The notes: generated from the letters alone by a model not told the origin. A stretch of 64,000 bases of DNA from Winogradskyella wichelsiae (GCF_013403925.1 NZ_JABFDJ010000001.1:682001-746000); one strand, 5' to 3'. Positions 27,407 to 36,528 are shown, numbered from the stretch's first letter. Program-made: numbers and translations.

Positions 27407-28171
27407 TTAAATACCTAAAGCTTGACCACCACCAATTTGGATAGTTTCTGCTGTTACAAAAGAAGCATCTTCACTTGCTAAGAATGAAATTACACCAGCT
27501 ACATCTTTAGGCTGACCTAATCTTCCTAACATAATGTTATTTGCCCATGAAGCAAACACCTCTGGCTTAGTTGCTTTAATCTGCGCATGAAAAGGAGTAT
27601 CAATTGTACCTGGAGATACCGCATTAACTCTAATTCCATATTCAGCTAAATCTTTTGCTAATGCTCTAGTAATTGCATGAACACCTGCTTTAGATGTACC
27701 GTAGATACCAGCTCCTGGTCCACCTGCTGTCCATCCTGCATTAGATGTATAGTTAATTATAGATGGATGTGCTCCTTTTTTAAGAAAAGGTATTGCTGCT
27801 CTTGAAGCAAAAAATACAGAATCTAAGTTTAAAGCCATTACAAATCTATAAAAGTCTGTAGTCATTTCTTCAAATCGAGAACGACCACCTAAACCACCTG
27901 CGTTGTTTACAAGAACATCGATTCTACCGTACTTTTCACCAATTTTAGTAATGTTAGAAGTTACTTCATCTTCTTTAGTTACATCAAACCCTACGTATTC
28001 TGCAGTAATTCCTTCTGCAGTAAGTTCTTTTACTTTTTCAGCACCTGCTTCATCTTCTATACCATTTAAAACAACAGTATAACCATCTTTTCCTAATCTT
28101 TTTGCTACTTCAAAACCTATTCCGCCTGTAGCTCCTGTTACTATAGCTACTTTTCCTTTATTATTACTCAT
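27407..28171 (-). CDS. SDR oxidoreductase, probable DEH reductase
   Basis: Short-chain dehydrogenase of 254 residues. It shows the cofactor motif TGATGGIG, NNAGG, the catalytic serine in NYTSNAG, YGTSK for the YxxxK pair, and PGTIDTP. In the alginate pathway an enzyme of this type reduces 4-deoxy-L-erythro-5-hexoseulose uronate to KDG, and its place behind the MFS carrier and the GntR regulator supports that role. Substrate assignment is by context; the fold is certain. Confidence 0.88.
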   Translation of the reverse strand: MSNNKGKVAIVTGATGGIGFEVAKRLGKDGYTVVLNGIEDEAGAEKVKELTAEGITAEYVGFDVTKEDEVTSNITKIGEKYGRIDVLVNNAGGLGGRSRFEEMTTDFYRFVMALNLDSVFFASRAAIPFLKKGAHPSIINYTSNAGWTAGGPGAGIYGTSKAGVHAITRALAKDLAEYGIRVNAVSPGTIDTPFHAQIKATKPEVFASWANNIMLGRLGQPKDVAGVISFLASEDASFVTAETIQIGGGQALGI

Positions 28172-28206
28172 TTTTATTGATTTTACTGATTTAATATATA
28201 ATTATG

Positions 28207-29598
28207 TTATACTTTTTTTGTCATTGGTTTTACTTTTGGAATAAATATCCAAACACTAGCAACTGTTAATAGTGCTAAAGTTGCACCTATTATAAAAGCT
28301 GGCGTATAATTTCCACCGCTTGTTAACCAAGGTACTAAATAGGTTAAACCTGCTGCTGTAAGTTTAGCTGCCATACCCGAAAATCCAGCTAAAGAACCTA
28401 CTGTTTTTCCACTAAAAAGATCACTAGGTAGCGTTTGCACATTCCCAATCGCTGTTTGAAAACCGAATAAAATAACGGCCATTAATATTACTGCTGTTGT
28501 TGCACCTGGGTTTTGCATATCTGTTATACTAGTATCTATAGCACCAAGACCATTCAAAAAATGAATAACAGCTGTCTCAATACCTAGTGGATTAGACATT
28601 GCTAATAATGCTGGCAACATGACTAAACAACCTAGAGTAATTACCATCTTACGTGTTTTATCAACGTTCCATCCCTTTTTTAGTTTACTTCGCGCTAAAA
28701 TACCACCATAATAAGCACCAACCATGGCACCTGCATAAGGCACCCAACCATATAATGCCATTGACTTAACGTCCATAGCAAAAACTTCATTTAGGTAAAT
28801 AGGTATCCAGAAAACAAACAGCCACCAAATTGGGTCAATCGCTGCTGAAGCTAATATAACACCCCAACTTTGTTTATGGCCAAGTAACTCAGCAGTATTA
28901 GGGTTGTATTCTTGATCAGGGACTCCATCACCATCAAAATCCTCATTTTTTTGCCCTGTTAAAATATACTCGCGTTCTTCATCGGTAATCCATGGGTGAT
29001 CTTTAGGAGCTGCTTTTACTAAAATCCACCAAGGTATTAACCAAAGCAAACCCGCTAAACCTATAAGAATGAATATCGATTTCCAACTAAAATATATTGA
29101 TAACGTTGCAATTAACGGTATGGAAATAATTCCACCAATTGCAGCCCCTGAATTAAAAATACCCTGGGCAAGAGCACGCTCTTTCGTAGGAAACCATTCC
29201 GCATTTCCTTTAGTTGCTCCTGGCCAGTTTCCTGCTTCTGAAACCCCTAATATGGCACGGAATATTCCAAAACTTAAAATACCGTTAGCAAAAGCATGTA
29301 ATGCTGTAGCAACAGACCAAACACCTATTGAGAGTACAAATCCCATTCGGGTACCTACCCAATCAAAAATCTTACCAAATATCGCTTGTCCAAATGCATA
29401 AGAAAAAACGAATATGATCGAAATTAATGCATAAATAGCTTTTGTTTCGTCAGCCGTGTGACCTGGATATAAATCATTTGCTATTTCTGGCCAAAGAACG
29501 CTTAGTGACGTACGATCTATATAATTTATAATTGTCGCAATCGCTATTAACGCAACTATCCACCAGCGTAAGCCTTTAACTTTTTTACTTTTTCCCAT
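28207..29598 (-). CDS. MFS transporter, hexuronate-type
   Basis: Inner-membrane carrier of 463 residues with about twelve helices, related to the anion:cation symporter (ExuT) group: NYIDRTSLSVLWPEI in helix 1 and the loop motif KIFDWVGTRMGF, then FRAILGVSEAGNWPGATKGNAEWFP. It probably brings unsaturated or keto-uronate monomers from the periplasm into the cytosol. An earlier start ten codons upstream would overlap gntR; the ATG of MGKSKKVKG is preferred. Middle gene of gntR-MFS-SDR. Confidence 0.9.
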   Translation of the reverse strand: MGKSKKVKGLRWWIVALIAIATIINYIDRTSLSVLWPEIANDLYPGHTADETKAIYALISIIFVFSYAFGQAIFGKIFDWVGTRMGFVLSIGVWSVATALHAFANGILSFGIFRAILGVSEAGNWPGATKGNAEWFPTKERALAQGIFNSGAAIGGIISIPLIATLSIYFSWKSIFILIGLAGLLWLIPWWILVKAAPKDHPWITDEEREYILTGQKNEDFDGDGVPDQEYNPNTAELLGHKQSWGVILASAAIDPIWWLFVFWIPIYLNEVFAMDVKSMALYGWVPYAGAMVGAYYGGILARSKLKKGWNVDKTRKMVITLGCLVMLPALLAMSNPLGIETAVIHFLNGLGAIDTSITDMQNPGATTAVILMAVILFGFQTAIGNVQTLPSDLFSGKTVGSLAGFSGMAAKLTAAGLTYLVPWLTSGGNYTPAFIIGATLALLTVASVWIFIPKVKPMTKKV

Positions 29599-29612
29599 AA
29601 TTAATTTAGGTA

Positions 29613-30314
29613 TTAAATATTGTAACAATAATGATATAACTCACTAAAGTGATCTTTCATTTTTTGTTTTGCTATTTGTGGATTTTGTTGTTCAATTGCA
29701 TTATAAATAGCTCTATGCTCTTCTATGCCTTGTAACGATCTACTATTATCACAAACATGATGTTTTTCAAAATTTGTAATAATCTCAGGCGTTATCATTA
29801 ACATAAAAGTATTAATAGTTGCATTTCCACTTGCCTTAGCTATAGCTAGGTGAAATAGAAGATCTTCTTGTACTGCATCTTCACCATTAGTCACCTTATT
29901 TTCATAAGCTAATAAAGTAGATTTCAAATTTTCTAAGTCTGCCCTTGTTCTTCTTATAGAAGCTAACCTCACCGTTTTTAATTCTAAAAGAATCCTTGTT
30001 TCTACTAAGGCTTTAAAATCTTGATCTTCTAATCTTAGAATATCATCTATCATCCCATTCATCGCAGTAACTCCTATATTCGCAACAAATGTTCCACTTT
30101 GCGGTCTTGATATTAATAGACCATAAAGTTCTAATTTCTGAATAGCTTCTCTTACCACACCTCTTGATACTCCAAATTTTTCAGACAAAGTTCGCTCAGA
30201 AGGTAACTTATCACCTGGCTCAAGATTTTTTACATTTATGAGCTCTCCAATACTTGAGATTATCTCATTTTGAATTTTTGAACTTTCTGATTTTGTAGCC
30301 GTATCTAATTTCAT
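29613..30314 (-). CDS. GntR family (FadR/FCD) regulator, AusR-like
   Basis: Regulator of 233 residues: winged helix at about 12-80 (LEPGDKLPSERTLSEKFGVSRGVVREAIQKLE) and an FCD ligand domain with likely metal ligands in LLFHLAIAKASGN, EEHRAIYNAI and KDHFSEL. Family knowledge: FadR-type proteins bind TGGT-N2-ACCA type palindromes, and AusR is the GntR repressor of the alginate system in Zobellia. The gene is first in gntR-MFS-SDR behind a promoter that carries the operator, so it is likely autoregulated and relieved by an alginate breakdown product. Confidence 0.9.
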   Translation of the reverse strand: MKLDTATKSESSKIQNEIISSIGELINVKNLEPGDKLPSERTLSEKFGVSRGVVREAIQKLELYGLLISRPQSGTFVANIGVTAMNGMIDDILRLEDQDFKALVETRILLELKTVRLASIRRTRADLENLKSTLLAYENKVTNGEDAVQEDLLFHLAIAKASGNATINTFMLMITPEIITNFEKHHVCDNSRSLQGIEEHRAIYNAIEQQNPQIAKQKMKDHFSELYHYCYNI

Positions 30315-30611
30315 ATCAATTTGTAATAAGGGATGAATTTTCCATCCAAAAATAAGGTAGTTATTATTTATTATTATCGTCCTACCATTAATTTAAGTGA
30401 TAAAAACAAATTAACAAACCTCTATCTTAAAGCAAGAATCTCAAAAAAACCAAAACAAACATCGTTAATGTTGATTTAACTTTTAATTCTTCCATAAGCT
30501 TTCAACCAATTAAAAATCAAGTGTTTAATTTAAAAAATCATCTGACATAATTCAACTACTAGCATAAACATATTAATCGAAAATTATATCAAAAAAAATT
30601 AGACAAAAAAA

Positions 30612-30671
30612 TTGGTTAACCAGATTGGTTAACCAAATATATGTAAAATAATGTTAATTACAACGTTTTCG
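30612..30671 (-). promoter_or_regulatory. gntR promoter with tandem GntR-type operator
   Basis: On the minus strand: CGAAAACGTTG (30671-30661) ending in the -33 TTG, a 19-base spacer, TATATTTG (30641-30634), then two perfect TGGTTAACCA palindromes (operator 30612-30636). It is the best promoter match in the locus. The predicted 5' leader to gntR is about 290 bases (30315-30605), AT-rich and without a recognised structure. Confidence 0.8.
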
Positions 30672-30677
30672 TATAAG

Positions 30678-30712
30678 AATCTCTGTTAAAAATTTAACTC
30701 CTAACAGAGATT
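30678..30712. repeat. Hairpin behind kdgF
   Basis: Perfect 11-bp arms AATCTCTGTTA (30678-30688) and TAACAGAGATT (30702-30712) directly after the kdgF stop. There is no T-run on the minus strand, so it may be a weak terminator or an mRNA end stabiliser. Confidence 0.5.
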
Positions 30713-30719
30713 TTTAATG

Positions 30720-31067
30720 TTACTCCATAAAATCTTCACGGATAGGACTGAAGACATCAATTAAGATACCAGCTTTTGTACATTTAGCACCATGTAATAC
30801 GTGAGGTGGAATATAAACTGAATCACCATCTTTTACCGTTTGAGTAACCCCTCCGATTGAGAATTCCCATTCTCCATCAATAGCGTATGTTACTTGAGAA
30901 TGATGATGTTCATGCTCGTAACCTATAGCTCCAACTTCAAAGAATACTTTAACAAGCATGATTTTATCATCATAACCCATGATCTTCCTTTTTATACCTT
31001 CACCTACAATTTCCCAGTCCTGTTTTTCATCTAATAAAAATTCTTTACTTGATCCGAATGATTTCAT
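30720..31067 (-). CDS. kdgF: KdgF-type cupin
   Basis: Small cupin of 115 residues. The metal-binding motif HEHHHSQ is followed by a glutamine and a second histidine in IPPHVLHGAKC. Proteins of this family turn the 4,5-unsaturated monouronate released by lyases into the linear keto form. It lies 33 bases behind the PL17 gene, so the pair handles the last lyase step and the opening of its product. No signal peptide is seen. Confidence 0.9.
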   Translation of the reverse strand: MKSFGSSKEFLLDEKQDWEIVGEGIKRKIMGYDDKIMLVKVFFEVGAIGYEHEHHHSQVTYAIDGEWEFSIGGVTQTVKDGDSVYIPPHVLHGAKCTKAGILIDVFSPIREDFME

Positions 31068-31099
31068 AATTCTATAATTTTAATTTATATGATTTTTTT

Positions 31100-33373
31100 T
31101 TATTTTAAATAATAAGCACCTGTCCATTGGTAATTATTATCTCCTATTTTCAATGTGTGCTTGGCCTCTTTTTTTGCATTTGCATTAGATAAAATTAACA
31201 GTTTAGTTCCGCCAGACACCATTTTTAATTCTAAAGCTGTATAACGATCATCATTAGATATTACTTTTATTGATTGAAAATTACTATAAGCATTTTCTGC
31301 CGTTTCACTTACTACATCATAGATACCATGTGGTTCTATTATTGAGGCAAAAACAGTAGATTGTGTAGCTTCTTTTCTTAAAATAAGCACAGGATCTCTA
31401 CGTAAATTAAACTCTGGGTCGTTAGCACCTATTCGCGCTAAAACAACATCATCATCTGTTTGAGTTGCTGAAGTTATACTATAAAAAACATAGTTGTTTC
31501 TCCACGTAAATTGAATTTGATCTGCATTAGCTTTACTCTCACTTTCTTTCCAAAGATGTTGGTATCCATTTTTAGCACCTAATGGCATTAAACTTTTAGG
31601 AGCTGGCGTTTTAAAACTTGTAGAAACTATTTGTCCGAAATAGTAATATGGTAAATCATATTGGTTAGCTTTATCTGAATCTACTCTAAACACATCAATA
31701 ATAAAAGGTTTAGCAAACGTCGTATCATTTACCATCACCATTGTACGATGAAAACTTGTACCTGGATATGCATTATGTTCTTTAGCACCCATTATTTGAA
31801 CATCTGGATTAGATACGTCAAAAACATAACGTTCTGAATGATTCTTGCTTCCTGTAACAAAATCATAATCGAAGTGTGATGTTTCGTTCTGAATTACAGT
31901 ATTATGAGCAATTGTATGCTTAGCAAAAGTTTTATTTTCTTTTAAATAACCCCCTCCATTTTTCTGTTCTACATTAACAAAACGAGATAACCCATAATCT
32001 TGAAGTACCTCTTCCCCGTTCTCATATAACGAAAATGATAATTTATCATAATGGCCATGACTTAAACCTTGACCAGTATATTTCATTACAAGTGTGATAC
32101 CCTCTTCTTCTTTATTGTATCGAAGAATACCAACAGCGCCTTCATCTCCTTTTGTTCCATCTGTAAGTTCCATCGATTTCTTAACAAATGGTTCTTCTTT
32201 TCCTTCCTTTAAACCAATAGCAACTGCCAAACCAGATGCATCTAACTGTACTTTATTTTGGGATTTAGCAACGGATAATAATTCTGGTTTTTCACCACCA
32301 TAATAATAAGCAATATCTACTGCTGATACTAATGACGCCGTGTAGTAAGACATTCCTTTTTGACCATCATTTAATGGGAAAAACTCTCCATCTGCATCGG
32401 TTAAATTTAACAAAGCATCAACAGCCTTTAATAAAACACCATCTTTGTATTCAAAAATCTTTAATTCTGGTTTTTTATTTTCTAAAGCTTCTGCAAATAT
32501 CATAAAAGGATACATTGCATAACGCTGATAATATGGCCCTTCAGTATAAAAACCATCTGGCGAAAACGGACTATCTAAATTAGCTAAAAAGCCTGCTCTA
32601 CCATCTTTGTCTTTTATTATTCCACCATCATTATCCATTTCTGTCGGATCAATATTATCTTCTTTTAAACCATATAATGCTCTTTCTAATAACTCTTCAT
32701 CATCTATAACCAAACCAATCATCCCAACAGCTACATTTCCCCAAGTACTATGGTTATGAACTCTATTGAAAAACTTAGGAGTTTCTATTGAAAGAAAGTC
32801 GGCATAAGGTCTAAATAATGTTTTATTTAAATAATCGGTTTGTTCTGCTGGTAACCAATCATAAATACAATCATATGCCTGACTTGTATAAACTAACCAA
32901 TTAGAATCGTTAAGACATTGCCAGAAAAATTTTCCTCTAGAGTACGAACGTTCTTGAGGATGACGACCCAATGTAGGGTACATCTCTGCATATTCTAAAA
33001 GCATATCTCTTACATAAATAGCATATTTTTCATCACCAAGAAGTTGAAACAAAACTCCTGCTCTTTGCATATTACTGTAATTAGCTTTATGTTGTGTATG
33101 CGTGTAACCACCTGCCATGTCCTTTGGAATAGGTACATCGATACCTTCTTCTATAGCTAAGTCTACTTCTTCTTTTACAACCGCTAAAGTTTCATCAAAA
33201 ACAGGAATATTGCCTAAGTGTAACTTTATCTCTGAAACGCTTTGAGACGTTAGAATTAGGTTAGGGTGTTGATTTGAAGCTTCTGAATTAGACAAGACTG
33301 TGGAATTCGTTTCTTCTTTGCAAGATAAAAAAACCAGCAAAAATATAGGTATTAGTTTAGAGATTGTTTTCAT
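31100..33373 (-). CDS. Alginate lyase, polysaccharide lyase family 17
   Basis: Exo-acting oligoalginate lyase of 757 residues, the usual PL17 length. It has a lipoprotein signal (LIPIFLLVFLSC, cysteine 18), an N-terminal alpha/alpha barrel with NMQRAGVLFQLLGD and the catalytic region FNRVHNHSTWGNVAVGM, GPYYQRYAMYPFMIF, and a heparinase II/III-like beta domain (GLSHGHYDKLSFSLYENGEEVLQDYG). It releases unsaturated monouronates, probably in the periplasm. No -7 match is seen upstream, and a strong terminator separates it from PL6. Confidence 0.93.
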   Translation of the reverse strand: MKTISKLIPIFLLVFLSCKEETNSTVLSNSEASNQHPNLILTSQSVSEIKLHLGNIPVFDETLAVVKEEVDLAIEEGIDVPIPKDMAGGYTHTQHKANYSNMQRAGVLFQLLGDEKYAIYVRDMLLEYAEMYPTLGRHPQERSYSRGKFFWQCLNDSNWLVYTSQAYDCIYDWLPAEQTDYLNKTLFRPYADFLSIETPKFFNRVHNHSTWGNVAVGMIGLVIDDEELLERALYGLKEDNIDPTEMDNDGGIIKDKDGRAGFLANLDSPFSPDGFYTEGPYYQRYAMYPFMIFAEALENKKPELKIFEYKDGVLLKAVDALLNLTDADGEFFPLNDGQKGMSYYTASLVSAVDIAYYYGGEKPELLSVAKSQNKVQLDASGLAVAIGLKEGKEEPFVKKSMELTDGTKGDEGAVGILRYNKEEEGITLVMKYTGQGLSHGHYDKLSFSLYENGEEVLQDYGLSRFVNVEQKNGGGYLKENKTFAKHTIAHNTVIQNETSHFDYDFVTGSKNHSERYVFDVSNPDVQIMGAKEHNAYPGTSFHRTMVMVNDTTFAKPFIIDVFRVDSDKANQYDLPYYYFGQIVSTSFKTPAPKSLMPLGAKNGYQHLWKESESKANADQIQFTWRNNYVFYSITSATQTDDDVVLARIGANDPEFNLRRDPVLILRKEATQSTVFASIIEPHGIYDVVSETAENAYSNFQSIKVISNDDRYTALELKMVSGGTKLLILSNANAKKEAKHTLKIGDNNYQWTGAYYLK

Positions 33374-33435
33374 TGTTTACTTAGCGTTTATTTAGTTTAG
33401 AGAGATTTTCTTATTTAGTTGTATAGGAATCTATA

Positions 33436-33561
33436 TTACATTTTATCAGCTTCAATAATTAGGACTGTAGTTTCTTTATTTTTTAATTTACCTAGCGCTT
33501 TATTAGAACTATTAGCTTCAGCTTCTAGATATAAGATATTGTATTCTGTAACTATTTTTTT
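33436..33561 (-). pseudogene. C-terminal gene scrap upstream of PL17
   Basis: An open stretch of 41 codons without a start codon that reads like the end of a protein (ILYLEAEANSSNKALGKL, then TTVLIIEADKM and stop) and is closed upstream by an in-frame TAG at 33562. Together with the signal-peptide fragment at 33595-33762 it may be the other end of one deleted gene. Family not recognised. Confidence 0.4.
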
Positions 33562-33576
33562 CTACAGATTTACAAT

Positions 33577-33640
33577 AAAAAAAATAACGCTCAGCTAATT
33601 TCTTTTCTGAAATTTTTCGATTAGCTGAACGTTATTTTTT
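33577..33640 (-). terminator. Strong terminator between PL6 and PL17
   Basis: Stem of about 19 bp with one wobble pair: AAAATAACG-C-TCAGCTAAT side (33582-33600) and the matching ATTAGCTGA-A-CGTTATTTT side near 33620-33640, followed on the minus strand by eight T residues. Confidence 0.8.
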
Positions 33641-33762
33641 ATTGATGAATTTAAATAGTTGGGTAATTCTTGATTAGAAAGCACACGATTTGATGGTATA
33701 TTTTGAGCTTTCGCTACAAAACAAAACATAACACACACCAAAAAGGCTCTAAAGTGGTTCAT
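33595..33762 (-). pseudogene. Signal-peptide gene fragment after PL6
   Basis: Frame of 55 codons that starts with an ATG one base after the PL6 stop. It encodes a normal signal peptide (MNHFRAFLVCVMFCFVAKAQ) and then only 35 more residues (NIPSNRVLSNQELPNYLNSS and beyond); its stop lies inside the terminator hairpin. This is most simply the start of a secreted enzyme whose body has been lost. A real small secreted protein cannot be excluded. Confidence 0.5.
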
Positions 33763-33763
33763 A

Positions 33764-36070
33764 TTAATAGACTAACTTCAATTTTAAATTTTGAACCACT
33801 TTAATTTCACCAGAGTTTTGCACAACATTATTTACTGGTTCCTGACCTTTTTCTCCCCAAAGTATTGCTGTATATGTTACAGGGTTATTTTTAAAGGTGT
33901 TATTTGCAAATTCTACATTAACGATACCACGTGTTTTTATTAGTACTTTCTCACTATCATTTTGTCCAGAATTAGAAACTGTATTTCCTTTAAAGACCAA
34001 GTTACCACCGATAGTAGACTCGTCGTAACCTCCACGATAATAGTTTAACACGTCTTCACCAACATTAGTAAAGGTATTGTCTACGATATAAACAAACTCA
34101 CTATTATAATCACCTTTATCATTCGTTTCTTTATGAAGCTGAATACCTTTAGCAATGTCTTTAAAAACTGAATACCTAACAGAAATTGTATCAGCAAATG
34201 ATCCCTTAGAGACTTCTAAAACACTACTAAAATTACTGATTTCAGTATTTTTTAACCAAAGGCCATAGGCACTTTTCATATTTTTATCTAAAGTTTTAAA
34301 AGCCGATTGTGTATTATTTCCTCTCATAATAACATCTTCTATATGAAGAACGCCTTGAGGATTTAGATCGAAAGCCGTTCTGCTAGATGTAAATACCAAT
34401 TCTGCTTTTTTAGTCTTATCTTTTGAAGTCACTGTAAGCTCTTTATCAATAGGAAGTGTAATACTAATTTCATAAACCCCAGGACTTAAACTAATCGTAT
34501 CACCAGCGTTCGCTTCTGTTAAAGCCTGAGTAAAATCTTCAGAATTACTAATTTCAATCGTTTTCGCTTTTTCTTTAAATTTTACATTTGAAAACCAATC
34601 CGTACCATAATTAGATCTATCAAATAGATCCTTATGACCTGAAGCATTAATTATAGCCCCAGCTGTATTGTTCTCTAAAGTTCGCTTTGTTCCAAAAATA
34701 TCAGTTTCAATGGTTTCGAAATCAAAACCTTTATAAATTTCTGTTGAAGCTACCTTAACAATTTTTAAGCCCTCTGAAACATTTTCAACCTGCATTTCTG
34801 CAGTAATTAATCCTTCTGTCTGAACTTCACTTTTATTAGCACTGTTTGAATAGTTAGCTTTAAAAAGTACACCATCGACCTCATCATAATTTTCAATAGG
34901 ATAATCAAAAGGGGTTTCGTTGTATAAAATATTATTAGCAACAATGGTTCTTGTTGGTCTTGCTGAACGAATTTCTGATTTTGGTAAAACTTCACTCTGA
35001 CTTACGTTAGAACCTACACTAAAATGAAAGGGAGTTTCACAATCTATAAACGAGTTGTAAGCAATAACAGCATCTGTAACTTGATTATATCTGTTTTGAG
35101 GTGATTTCGGAATACCATTCATCACAGCCAAAGGTGCTCTAAAAGTTTCACCTTTTAATTTGTAGAAATAATTATTAGTAATCCAATGTCCTGTATTTAC
35201 AACACGAATTCCTCCAATAAATTTTGAATTATCGTTACCAATAAAAATGTTACCGTCTATAGTAGCATAATTACCATGTCTTAATACTAAAGAACCTTCA
35301 CTTTCAAAAAACACATTGTTTTTAAAGACATTATAATTAGACTTACTAGAAATAATTTCTACCTCGCCATTACAACGATCAAATAAATTATTTTCTACGT
35401 TGGTATGAGATGGCACCATTGATGTACCACTATCTCCTAATTGTAAAGTTTCTCCATGTGGCCCTCCTTTTCTTGGTCTCGGTCCAAAATGATTATTTAC
35501 AATTTGATGAAAATTCCTTATATGCTCATTACCTTTAAGCATTACCATTATGGTTGGTCCGTAATTAGACTTTCCGGCAATGTAATTATTACTTAGCTCG
35601 TTGTGTCTTCCCCATAACTCTACCCAATGATCTTTTACATCTCTATCTGGTTGCGTAAATCCGTCAATAACACAATTGGTTACTTTAGAGTAATTAGCAA
35701 CTTCACTATCACTTACTTTAAAACGAATAACTTCTTTTGTTGGAGTATATCCATTTCTAAAATATAAACCTGAAACCGTTAAGTAATCTCCACCAATTTG
35801 CAGATTAGATTTACCTTCTATAAACACTTTTCCTGGAGTCTCAGCTTTTAAAGTAATTGGCTTACCTTCTTCTCCATTGGCAACAAATTTAATTTCAATA
35901 TCTTTATAAACTCCATTCTTTAATACTAGTTCATCTCCTGGTTTAGCATTTTTAAAAGCTTCATTTAGAGCTTCGGCATTAGAAATTAGATCCTTTTTTA
36001 TTGTTGTTTCTGCTTCTTCACAAGAAAAAGTTAACAGAAATAAACTGAAAATCAAAAGATAATTCTTCAT
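33764..36070 (-). CDS. Alginate lyase, polysaccharide lyase family 6
   Basis: Secreted or surface lipoprotein lyase of 768 residues with two parallel beta-helix parts. The signal ends at a lipobox (LFLLTFSC). The first helix has the PL6 marks PGDELVLKNGVYKD and the catalytic region with K and R in NGEVEIISSKSNYN and EGSLVLRHGNYATIDGN; a second helix begins near 520 (GDTISLSPGVYEI). It cuts alginate inside or at the end of the chain. An ATG four codons earlier (36082) overlaps the stop of the lyase remnant; the start at MKNYLLIFS gives the better signal peptide. Confidence 0.93.
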   Translation of the reverse strand: MKNYLLIFSLFLLTFSCEEAETTIKKDLISNAEALNEAFKNAKPGDELVLKNGVYKDIEIKFVANGEEGKPITLKAETPGKVFIEGKSNLQIGGDYLTVSGLYFRNGYTPTKEVIRFKVSDSEVANYSKVTNCVIDGFTQPDRDVKDHWVELWGRHNELSNNYIAGKSNYGPTIMVMLKGNEHIRNFHQIVNNHFGPRPRKGGPHGETLQLGDSGTSMVPSHTNVENNLFDRCNGEVEIISSKSNYNVFKNNVFFESEGSLVLRHGNYATIDGNIFIGNDNSKFIGGIRVVNTGHWITNNYFYKLKGETFRAPLAVMNGIPKSPQNRYNQVTDAVIAYNSFIDCETPFHFSVGSNVSQSEVLPKSEIRSARPTRTIVANNILYNETPFDYPIENYDEVDGVLFKANYSNSANKSEVQTEGLITAEMQVENVSEGLKIVKVASTEIYKGFDFETIETDIFGTKRTLENNTAGAIINASGHKDLFDRSNYGTDWFSNVKFKEKAKTIEISNSEDFTQALTEANAGDTISLSPGVYEISITLPIDKELTVTSKDKTKKAELVFTSSRTAFDLNPQGVLHIEDVIMRGNNTQSAFKTLDKNMKSAYGLWLKNTEISNFSSVLEVSKGSFADTISVRYSVFKDIAKGIQLHKETNDKGDYNSEFVYIVDNTFTNVGEDVLNYYRGGYDESTIGGNLVFKGNTVSNSGQNDSEKVLIKTRGIVNVEFANNTFKNNPVTYTAILWGEKGQEPVNNVVQNSGEIKVVQNLKLKLVY

Positions 36071-36081
36071 ATTATATATCA

Positions 36082-36477
36082 TTAGTAGGTAACATTTAGT
36101 TCGTAATATTCTAATTCAGAAAATGCGCCATCTGAGGTAGAGCTCAGATAATTACTTGTTTTGAAGTAATTTTGATAAGGCCATTTTTCTAAACTAACAT
36201 CTTGATAAACCATTGGTTTATCATTGTTAAGTTGTAATTTTAATCTTGCATCTCATATGGTAATTCTATTATTAAATATATCTACATCAAAACCAACATA
36301 ACCCTTGTTGATTTTTTCAACTTTCTCAGCATCCAATATTTTCAATAGCGCATATCCAGGTTGAGATGTGCTTAGCAACGTATAAAACATAAAGTCTTCC
36401 GTAACCTCTTCACTTGTTAAACAGTTAAATCCAAGTATAGCAAAGAAAAAGAGAAAGGATACAAATCTAAACTTCAT
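36082..36477 (-). pseudogene. Decayed alginate-lyase-like gene with in-frame stop
   Basis: The frame starts with a signal peptide (MKFRFVSFLFFFAILGFNC), runs through SEEVTEDFMFYTLL and YVGFDVDIFNNRITI, hits a TGA at 36255-36253, and then stays open in the same frame to a TAA at 36084-36082, giving DARLKLQLNNDKPMVYQDVS, WPYQNYFKTSNYL and FSELEYYELNVTY. The last part resembles the end of PL7-type alginate lyases (YFKAGxY motif), but the usual core with R-x-E-x-R and Q-x-H is missing. It keeps its promoter and operator, which now serve PL6. Confidence 0.6.
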
Positions 36478-36498
36478 ATTATCATCATTATACAAAAA

Positions 36499-36528
36499 CT
36501 GGTTAACCAGATTGGTTAACCAAAAATA
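36499..36528 (-). promoter_or_regulatory. PL6 promoter with tandem GntR-type operator
   Basis: On the minus strand TATTTTTG (36528-36521) runs into two perfect TGGTTAACCA palindromes (36499-36523), the same layout as at susC and gntR. The -33 position reads TTT. The start would be about 35 bases upstream of the lyase remnant. The bases from 36529 to 36888 hold no gene that I can see. Confidence 0.7.
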
